64,000 nt of DNA from Pseudovibrio axinellae (lineage in GTDB: Bacteria > Pseudomonadota > Alphaproteobacteria > Rhizobiales > Stappiaceae): assembly GCF_900110875.1 (NCBI RefSeq), contig NZ_FOFM01000008.1:62001-126000 (forward strand). Reading direction: 5' to 3'. The notes beneath the pieces are model-generated. The model saw only the letters and a program-made list of their open reading frames with translations. It did not search any database and had not been told where the DNA came from. Both the position numbers and the translations under genes were made by a program. Below are positions 57,917 through 64,000 of the stretch, in pieces (the stretch's first letter is position 1; every line of letters begins with the position of its first letter).

Positions 57917-59689
57917 TTAGGATCGCGGCAGATAGTTCATAGGATCAACCGGTTTATTGGCTTTGCGCAGCTCAAAGTGAAGCTGAGGCTGCGTCACAGA
58001 GCCAGTTGCACCCGCCATGGCAATCGTTTGTCCACGGCGCACAACATCACCCCGACGCACCTTAAGCTCCTTGTTATGGGCATAAGCTGACACCCAGCCA
58101 TTATCATGGCGGATGAGAACCAAATTCCCAAAACCTTTCAGCTCATTACCAGCGTAAACAATCGTGCCGTCTTCGGCCGCTTTAATGCCTGTTCCAGATG
58201 GTACAGCCAAATTGATACCGTCGTTTCTAGAGCCGCCCGGCTTCACACCAAAGTCCGAAATGATGCGGCCACGTACAGGCCAGCGGAATGTAGTCGCTTC
58301 CTCTGTGACAGCCTTTGGAGCTTTTGTTTGCTTGGCAGGTTGGACGGGCGCTGGCTTTGAAACCTCACTAGGCTGCAAACGAACAACATCTACATCCATA
58401 TCCGGTTCGGGAATGACCGGCGCAATCGGAATCTGTGGCCTTTGAACACTCGCGGTATGAACCGGCGTTGGCGTCAGAGAGTTGGCCAGCGTAATTTGCG
58501 GGGCAACCGGTGCGCTTGTTGGCTGCTGCCTCAAGCTAGCTAGCGCAATATTTTTCGGCTTGGGCACCTTATCGGTCGCCGTTGTTTTGGCAACAGCAAC
58601 AGGTCTCAGAGCCTGAGGGACTTGGGGTTTGCTCTTGGGCGTCGTAACAACATGAACTGGAGCCATATTGATCGCAGCTTGACCTGTGGCAGGCACGCCA
58701 TAAGCGGGCTGCGCGCTCGCTGGTCGCGGAGCAACAATCGGCGACAGTGATTGGCTACGATACGTTGTCGTTGGCTCCGGCGAACCATACACCTGCCCCG
58801 GCGCAGACCTCATCGGCGCTAAAGTGGTCGAAGGCACGGCTGGCGCAGGAGCCCCAGGCTGAACTGGATAGGCTGGCGGCGGCGCATCGCTATAAACAGG
58901 ACGCGAGCGTTCACCCACATTCCCTGGAGGCACCAGCGCAACAGCGATTCTGGTCGCAAATTCATTTCGAGAGTTCTGACTGGCATTACTTTGCGCATTT
59001 GTATTCAACGGCGAAACATAGCGCGTTGGAATAGAAGCCGTTGTAAGCGGCTGTGATCGTGCAGCTGTCAGCTGATGCGGCATCACCCGCTCGCCCGCTT
59101 TAGGCGAGCGCACGGCCTGACGAACCACCTGCACAGGGATCACAACAGAATCACCTGGTTGCAATGCGGAGTCAACCGTCACTCTGTTTGCATGGAGAAT
59201 TTCGTTAACCGGAACCCGGTAATGCCATGAAAGGCTTTCAACATTCTCATTTGACTTTAACGTCACAACCTGTCCGCCAACAGCTGTCCACCCCAAAGGG
59301 CTGCCATTGGGGGCCTTGGCCAGAGCAGCAGGAACCAGTCGACTGGCTCGCACGCGCTTGCTGGGCGCAGCAGGTTGTTCTGCAGAAAATTTCGGCTGCC
59401 AGATTTGTCGAGTATACGCTTGCGGTTGCACCGAACCGGTTACAATTGCACTGTTATTTCCCCCTGATGGAGGCAGTATAACACCACGCTGCACACTAGA
59501 GCGGGAACTCGCTGGCGGTAACCCGGGAGTAACGACAACAGCCGTTTGCGCCGCAGGCGTCGGCTCATCAACATATTCAGATTGACCAAAGCGGTCCACA
59601 TTACCACTGCAGCCAGCAACACTTGCTGTCAGCAAAAACAATGCTACGCCGCGCCGTAATCTGGCTTTCTCACGGGAATGAAACTGCAT
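57917..59689 (-). CDS. NlpD/DipM-like lipoprotein with LysM and degenerate M23 domain
   Basis: 590 residues. Signal with lipobox VAGC (Cys 27), a LysM domain at about 138-187 (VTLKSNENVESLSWHYRVPV), a long Pro/Ala/Gln/Thr-rich linker of about 270 residues, and a C-terminal LytM/M23 domain at about 470-590. The zinc site is damaged: the usual HxGxD reads NDGIN, and HLH reads QLH, while YAH is kept. It is thus unlikely to cut peptidoglycan and, like E. coli NlpD, may activate an amidase in cell division. The order surE-pcm-nlpD matches enterobacteria. ATG 59689 chosen. Confidence 0.87.
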   Translation of the reverse strand: MQFHSREKARLRRGVALFLLTASVAGCSGNVDRFGQSEYVDEPTPAAQTAVVVTPGLPPASSRSSVQRGVILPPSGGNNSAIVTGSVQPQAYTRQIWQPKFSAEQPAAPSKRVRASRLVPAALAKAPNGSPLGWTAVGGQVVTLKSNENVESLSWHYRVPVNEILHANRVTVDSALQPGDSVVIPVQVVRQAVRSPKAGERVMPHQLTAARSQPLTTASIPTRYVSPLNTNAQSNASQNSRNEFATRIAVALVPPGNVGERSRPVYSDAPPPAYPVQPGAPAPAVPSTTLAPMRSAPGQVYGSPEPTTTYRSQSLSPIVAPRPASAQPAYGVPATGQAAINMAPVHVVTTPKSKPQVPQALRPVAVAKTTATDKVPKPKNIALASLRQQPTSAPVAPQITLANSLTPTPVHTASVQRPQIPIAPVIPEPDMDVDVVRLQPSEVSKPAPVQPAKQTKAPKAVTEEATTFRWPVRGRIISDFGVKPGGSRNDGINLAVPSGTGIKAAEDGTIVYAGNELKGFGNLVLIRHDNGWVSAYAHNKELKVRRGDVVRRGQTIAMAGATGSVTQPQLHFELRKANKPVDPMNYLPRS

Positions 59690-59778
59690 ATCCGCCCTAC
59701 CCAATACAAATAAAAGGCTAACTGGCGTAAGTTTACTGACAACAGAGTTGATAAAGACTTAATCAAACACTCATTTGC

Positions 59779-60471
59779 TTACAATTTTGCAGCAATTCCC
59801 GGCGTCAACGACACATATCGGAAACGACCGAGCATAGTTTCATCGAGTCCGCGACCGCCTTTGTCGTATTGAATGAGATGGCACATCCCATTCTCTTTTT
59901 TCAACGGTGCCAAAAGGCGTCCCCCTGGGGCCAGTCGGTCGAACAGGAAACCCGGCACCCGCTCCAAAGCACCATTCAAAATAATACGATCAAACGGCCC
60001 GCCATCATCCTCTTCGTCAATAGGTGCAGCAAAGCCGTCTGCGTGCACCACATCCACATTGGTAATTTTGCACGAACGCAAACGCTCCCGGGACAGATCA
60101 GCAAGCGTCCGATAACGCTCAAGAGAAACAATACGATCACAGATCTTGGAAAGCACCGCGCACTGATAACCGGACCCGGTACCGATCTCCAGCAAAGAAT
60201 GATCCGGCTTCATCTGCAAGAAGTCTGCCACCTTACCAATCAAAGACGGTTGAGTGCTCATCTGACCGCAGTCGATGGGAAACGCCCGGTCTTCATAGGC
60301 AAGAAACTGCTGGCTGGCTGACAAGAATATTTTGCGAGGAATAGCCTCAAGCGCGCCCAAAACCTCAAGGTCCTGAACACCCACAGAGCGAAGTTTCATC
60401 ACCCAGGCAGCTTGCTTGGCAAGGTTTTCTTCTGAGCGCCCGTCTTCGTCAGCAAATAGGCTGTCTTCCAT
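59779..60471 (-). CDS. pcm: Protein-L-isoaspartate O-methyltransferase
   Basis: 230 residues. Methylates isoaspartyl residues in aged proteins. SAM-binding LLEIGTGSGYQCAVLSKI, preceded by TQPSLIGKVADFLQ (usual SQP motif), and followed by LERYRTLADLSRERL. The final part, PGGRLLAPLKKENG, is usual. ATG 60471 has GGAG upstream and excludes eight residues of the longer frame. Lies between surE and the NlpD-like gene on the minus strand. Confidence 0.93.
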   Translation of the reverse strand: MEDSLFADEDGRSEENLAKQAAWVMKLRSVGVQDLEVLGALEAIPRKIFLSASQQFLAYEDRAFPIDCGQMSTQPSLIGKVADFLQMKPDHSLLEIGTGSGYQCAVLSKICDRIVSLERYRTLADLSRERLRSCKITNVDVVHADGFAAPIDEEDDGGPFDRIILNGALERVPGFLFDRLAPGGRLLAPLKKENGMCHLIQYDKGGRGLDETMLGRFRYVSLTPGIAAKL

Positions 60472-60537
60472 CTTATACACTCCGCCTATGTGCAAGGTGG
60501 AGCTTGCTGAGGATCCAGCAAGCTCAAATCAAATGGA

Positions 60538-61302
60538 TCAGGAATTTTCGAATTTCTTTTCCAGCTGCCCCATCAACTCATCAGCTGTCAGGTTCAGGTG
60601 CAGCGGCGTGACAGAAATATAGCCTTCCTTCAACGCTTCAATGTCAGTTCCTTCACGCACGCTTGGCACGCCATTATTAAAAGCAAGCCAGTGATACGGA
60701 TTGCCACGGCCATCTCGGCGACTTTCAATATACAAAGACCCGGCATCACGCTTACCCTGACGCACAACTTTAACGCCCTTGACGTTCTCAGGCCGGTCTT
60801 TAGGAAAATTCACGTTAAGCAGCGTATCAGCTGGCAGATCAAACTCCATCAAGCTCCGCAGGACACCAACGGCATGTGCCTCTGAAGTATCGTAACTCGG
60901 TCCAGCCTCACTCCCAAAGGCATACGCTTGAGACAGCGCAATTGAGCGCACGCCCATCAAAGCACCTTCCATGGCAGCAGCAACGGTACCGGAGTAGGTA
61001 ACATCATCAGCGATGTTGGCGCCGCGGTTGATACCGGACAAAACCAGATCAGGAGGACTGTCCATAATGGAACGTACCGCCATAATCACACAGTCGGTCG
61101 GCGTACCACGCACAGCAAAGTGGCGATTGTCAATTTGGCGTACACGTAAAGGGTCATTCAACGAAAGAGAGTGCGCCACACCGCTCTGGTCGGATTCTGG
61201 AGCAACCACCCACACATCATCAGAAATCTGTCGCGCAATGCGCTCTAAAACCTCAAGACCCTCAGCATGGATCCCGTCGTCGTTGGTTAGTAAGATACGC
61301 AT
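60538..61302 (-). CDS. surE: 5'/3'-nucleotidase SurE
   Basis: 254 residues. Metal-dependent phosphatase of nucleoside monophosphates and short polyphosphate. [19 protein letters not shown] has the DD metal pair; [45 protein letters not shown] are classical. ATG 61302 starts right at [10 protein letters not shown] as in all relatives. serS lies 84 bp upstream and pcm 66 bp downstream. Confidence 0.96.
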   Translation of the reverse strand: MRILLTNDDGIHAEGLEVLERIARQISDDVWVVAPESDQSGVAHSLSLNDPLRVRQIDNRHFAVRGTPTDCVIMAVRSIMDSPPDLVLSGINRGANIADDVTYSGTVAAAMEGALMGVRSIALSQAYAFGSEAGPSYDTSEAHAVGVLRSLMEFDLPADTLLNVNFPKDRPENVKGVKVVRQGKRDAGSLYIESRRDGRGNPYHWLAFNNGVPSVREGTDIEALKEGYISVTPLHLNLTADELMGQLEKKFENS

Positions 61303-61386
61303 TTTGCAACAATTCCCTTTCAACCTCACAATTTCGCTGGACAAGCCCAACGGCCCGTCCCAGCAAAATCACGAGTTTACCAATAT

Positions 61387-62667
61387 TTATGCACCAATGA
61401 CTTCAAGGCCATTCATGTAAGGACGAAGGACCTCCGGAACCGTAATTGTTCCATCAGAATTCTGGTAGTTCTCCATCACTGCAATCAAACAGCGACCAAC
61501 GGCAACGCCAGAGCCGTTCAGAGTATGAACAAACTTCAGCGCCTTTTCGCCTTCCACACGATAACGCGCGTTCATGCGGCGACCCTGAAAGTCACCACAA
61601 ACAGAGCAAGAAGAAATCTCGCGGTAAGCGTCCTGACCCGGCAGCCAAACTTCAATATCGTAGGTTTTACGAGCACCAAAGCCCATATCACCAACACAAA
61701 GTGTCACAACACGGTAGTGCAAGCCAAGCAGCTTGAGAACCTTTTCAGCAGACTCACGCATCCGCTCCAACTCTTCCATGGAGCTGTCCTCATCCGTGAT
61801 GGAAACAAGTTCACACTTCTGGAACTGGTGCTGACGCAGCATACCAGCTGTGTCACGACCAGCAGATCCCGCTTCTGAGCGGAAGCAATAGGTAAGTGCT
61901 GTCACGCGCATCGGAAGGTCTGCCGCAGCAAGTGTTTCACCTGCAACCATATTGGTCAGCGGAACTTCTGCAGTCGGAATCATCCAGTGACCGGTGTCCT
62001 TATCGCGGAACTGGTCTTCACCAAACTTAGGCAGCTGGCCCGTACCGTAAAGCGCGTTATCACGCACCAGCAGTGGCGGTGAAACCTCTGTGTAGCCATT
62101 TTCTTGCGTATGCAGATCAATCATGAACTGGCCAATCGCACGCTCAAGGCGGGCAATCTGGCCCTTCAGCAACACAAAACGGGCACCAGACATTTTGGCA
62201 GCCGTTTCAAAGTCCATACCGCCAAGCTGTTCGCCCAGTTCGTAGTGCTCTTTGGGCTCAAAATTCTTGAGTGGCTTCTCGCCATACGTGTGCAGCAGAA
62301 CGTTATCCGCCTCATCGGAACCAAGAGGCACATCCTCAAACGGAATATTGGGGATAACAGCCAAAGCATCTTCAAGAGCCGCGTTCAGCTTGCGCTGCTC
62401 TTCTTCACCGTTGTGAATAAAGCTTTTAATTTCGGCAACTTCGCTCTTCAGGGCTTCGGCTTTTTCCGTATCACCCTGGCCCATGGCCATGCCGATTTCT
62501 TTGGATGCCGAGTTACGGCGCTGCTGCGCCTCCTGAAGCTTAGTGGTGTGAGATCGGCGCGCGTCATCGAGTTCAACGAGGTGCGCAGCGCGTGGTTCTT
62601 GGCCGCGTTTGGCGAGAGCTGCATCGAAGCTCTCCTGATTTTCACGAATCCACTTGATATCAAGCAT
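61387..62667 (-). CDS. serS: Seryl-tRNA synthetase
   Basis: 426 residues. N-terminal coiled-coil arm about 30-100 ([20 protein letters not shown]) and class II core: motif 2 [38 protein letters not shown], and motif 3 [20 protein letters not shown]. Charges tRNA-Ser and tRNA-Sec. Gene order tatC-serS-surE is typical of the class. I saw no T-box or other leader in the 70 bp before it. Confidence 0.97.
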   Translation of the reverse strand: MLDIKWIRENQESFDAALAKRGQEPRAAHLVELDDARRSHTTKLQEAQQRRNSASKEIGMAMGQGDTEKAEALKSEVAEIKSFIHNGEEEQRKLNAALEDALAVIPNIPFEDVPLGSDEADNVLLHTYGEKPLKNFEPKEHYELGEQLGGMDFETAAKMSGARFVLLKGQIARLERAIGQFMIDLHTQENGYTEVSPPLLVRDNALYGTGQLPKFGEDQFRDKDTGHWMIPTAEVPLTNMVAGETLAAADLPMRVTALTYCFRSEAGSAGRDTAGMLRQHQFQKCELVSITDEDSSMEELERMRESAEKVLKLLGLHYRVVTLCVGDMGFGARKTYDIEVWLPGQDAYREISSCSVCGDFQGRRMNARYRVEGEKALKFVHTLNGSGVAVGRCLIAVMENYQNSDGTITVPEVLRPYMNGLEVIGA

Positions 62668-62738
62668 AACTTAGTAACCCCGGCAGGCTTGCCTTGAAAT
62701 GACCCGCCGGGAACTCGCAATCAAAGGGGAAGTTTAGC

Positions 62739-63524
62739 CTAGGCCTCTTCTTCCGCTTCCTTCTCTTCGCGTTTTTTCTCGACGAGCCGTACACAATAGA
62801 TGGAGACTTCGTAGAGAAGCAGAGTGGGAAGTGCAAGACCGATCTGCGAAATCGGGTCCGGAGGTGTTAAAATTGCCGCAGCAGCAAAGGCTGCAACAAC
62901 AGCGTATTTACGCTTTCCCTTAAGAGACTCTGAGGTTACCAGACCGGCGCGACCCAAAAGGGTCAACACAACCGGAAGCTGAAACACCAGACCAAACGCA
63001 AAGATAAGCACCATCACAAAGCTCAGGTACTCGCTCACGCGTGGCAACATCTCAATTGAGGCCTGCCCGTCCATGCCCATCTGTTGCATCGCAAGGAAGA
63101 AACCCATCGCCATTGGCAACACAAGGTAATAAACCAGCGCCCCACCAATCACGAACAAAATCGGCGTCGCAATAAGGTATGGAATAAATGCACTGCGCTC
63201 ATGCTTATAAAGCCCTGGCGCCATAAACATGTAAATCTGCCCTGCTAGAACAGGAAAGGCCACAAAAAGCGCACCAAACAGTGCAAGCTTCATCTGGGTA
63301 AAGAACCACTCATGTGGCGCAGTATAAATCAGACGAACTTCAAGGTTCTCACCGGCAGCCTGTTCAAAAGGAAGCACGAGAAAATTGAAAAGATCATTTG
63401 AAAAATAGAAGCAAACCGCAAACGCAATAGAGATCGCGATTACCGACTTCATCAGCCGAGAACGCAATTCGATCAGGTGTTCGATCAATGGCGCGCGCGA
63501 ATCTTCAACTTCGTTATCACTCAT
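62739..63524 (-). CDS. tatC: Sec-independent translocase subunit TatC
   Basis: 261 residues, six membrane segments. With TatB it forms the receptor for twin-arginine signal peptides. APLIEHLIELRSRLMKSVIA is the N-terminal Tat-binding surface with the conserved Glu; FLVLPFEQAAG, TAPHEWFFTQMKLALFGALF and ALPTLLLYEVSIYCVRLVE also match. The tail is charged (EKKREEKEAEEEA). tatB lies 11 bp upstream. Confidence 0.97.
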   Translation of the reverse strand: MSDNEVEDSRAPLIEHLIELRSRLMKSVIAISIAFAVCFYFSNDLFNFLVLPFEQAAGENLEVRLIYTAPHEWFFTQMKLALFGALFVAFPVLAGQIYMFMAPGLYKHERSAFIPYLIATPILFVIGGALVYYLVLPMAMGFFLAMQQMGMDGQASIEMLPRVSEYLSFVMVLIFAFGLVFQLPVVLTLLGRAGLVTSESLKGKRKYAVVAAFAAAAILTPPDPISQIGLALPTLLLYEVSIYCVRLVEKKREEKEAEEEA

Positions 63525-63535
63525 AAATAGCCGCC

Positions 63536-64000
63536 CTAGCTTTCATCTTTGCTGGAAGGAGTGCTTGCGGCACTTTCTTTGGCTTTCTGTACGGAAGCCA
63601 GTTCTGATGAAGAAACAACCTTTTTCTCAGAAACTTCAGCTTTTACAGGAGCGCTTTTCGAAACAGATTCAGAAGCCGTGCCCTCACTGAGCGAGGATTT
63701 CACTTCGTTTTCTGTCTTGGTCAAACCTTCCTGAAGTTTCGCTTTTTCTTCCTCAAGGCTTTTCTTCAAATCGCCAAGCGGATTGAAGTTCTGCGCTGCA
63801 TCGGCCTGCTTGCGCATTTCGTCGATGCCAGACTGCTTTTCCGCTTCCTTGACAGCATCATTCAACGTGGACTGAAATTCGCCAGCCATACGCCGCACGC
63901 TGCCGATTGTGCGCCCGATTGTGCGCAACATACCCGGCAGTTCTTTGGGGCCAACCACCAAAATGGCAACCACAGCAACAAGGAGCAGCTCTGTCCATGC
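63536..64000 (-). CDS. tatB: Sec-independent translocase subunit TatB, 5' end cut by window
   Basis: 155 residues visible; only a handful at the N-terminus are missing past the right edge. The frame reads AWTELLLVAVVAILVVGPKE, the single TatB helix with its conserved Glu, then GPKELPGMLRTIGRTIGSVR (amphipathic helix) and a long charged, Ser/Lys/Glu-rich tail to SKDES. The tail sets it apart from TatA. tatA would be expected just outside the window. Confidence 0.94.
   Translation of the reverse strand, partial: AWTELLLVAVVAILVVGPKELPGMLRTIGRTIGSVRRMAGEFQSTLNDAVKEAEKQSGIDEMRKQADAAQNFNPLGDLKKSLEEEKAKLQEGLTKTENEVKSSLSEGTASESVSKSAPVKAEVSEKKVVSSSELASVQKAKESAASTPSSKDES

Overview
The window is a chromosomal stretch from an alphaproteobacterium, most likely a marine member of the Hyphomicrobiales/Stappiaceae type (Pseudovibrio-like is my best guess, not proven). 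Pointers are a phosphatidylcholine synthase gene, a fused cysNC, a two-domain cold-shock protein, an IalB-family protein, two GTTC-N7-GTTC (alphaproteobacterial LexA) boxes between ssb and uvrA, and the tatBC-serS-surE-pcm-M23 / yajC-secD-secF neighbourhood usual in that class. G+C looks close to one half. I see no prophage, insertion sequence or CRISPR array; this is mostly core genome.

Layout. 1-6155 (minus): purine breakdown, hiuH-xdhA-xdhB-xdhC followed by the ATPase of a BMP/nucleoside-type ABC importer that runs off the left edge; a LysR regulator and a quinone oxidoreductase lie upstream, and a candidate operator sits in front of hiuH. 8.3-16 kb: mixed lipid and membrane genes (phosphatidylcholine synthase, DUF2182 protein, UbiH-like hydroxylase, AEC permease, LpxL-like acyltransferase), a malyl-CoA-lyase-like enzyme, hspQ and an IalB-like secreted protein. 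16-22.5 kb: a YejA-type binding protein, then a tightly linked pair of enzyme-like proteins that have lost their catalytic motifs (an AMP-ligase-like protein and a REC-REC-GGDEF-like protein), a DsbA-family protein and a small membrane protein.

22.5-32.3 kb: eno and kdsA; sulfate activation (cysQ, cysD, cysNC); and a divergent nucleotide-sugar operon (galU, UDP-glucuronate 4-epimerase, UDP-sugar dehydrogenase). 32.3-40.5 kb: tgt-queA (queuosine), two cyclophilins in tandem, coaD, gyrA, marC. 40.6-50.6 kb: a CDF transporter, galE, a DUF192 protein, a cold-shock protein, gloA, tRNA-Glu(TTC), and divergent ssb/uvrA under LexA boxes. A 0.8 kb gene-free stretch after uvrA holds four consecutive hairpins, each showing CCTCCC in its loop and the last followed by a T-run. 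I read this as one or two small RNAs of the anti-Shine-Dalgarno (cuckoo/CcsR) type, and it is the most interesting element here.

50.7-64 kb: trmFO; a phytoene-synthase-like gene and an Mth938-like gene (relatives of the mitochondrial complex I assembly factors NDUFAF6 and NDUFAF3) next to secF-secD-yajC; a DUF815 ATPase; an NlpD/DipM-like lipoprotein with a degenerate LytM domain; pcm, surE, serS, tatC and tatB (cut by the right edge). Most start sites were moved from the longest reading frame to an internal ATG where a Shine-Dalgarno sequence or a signal peptide required it.
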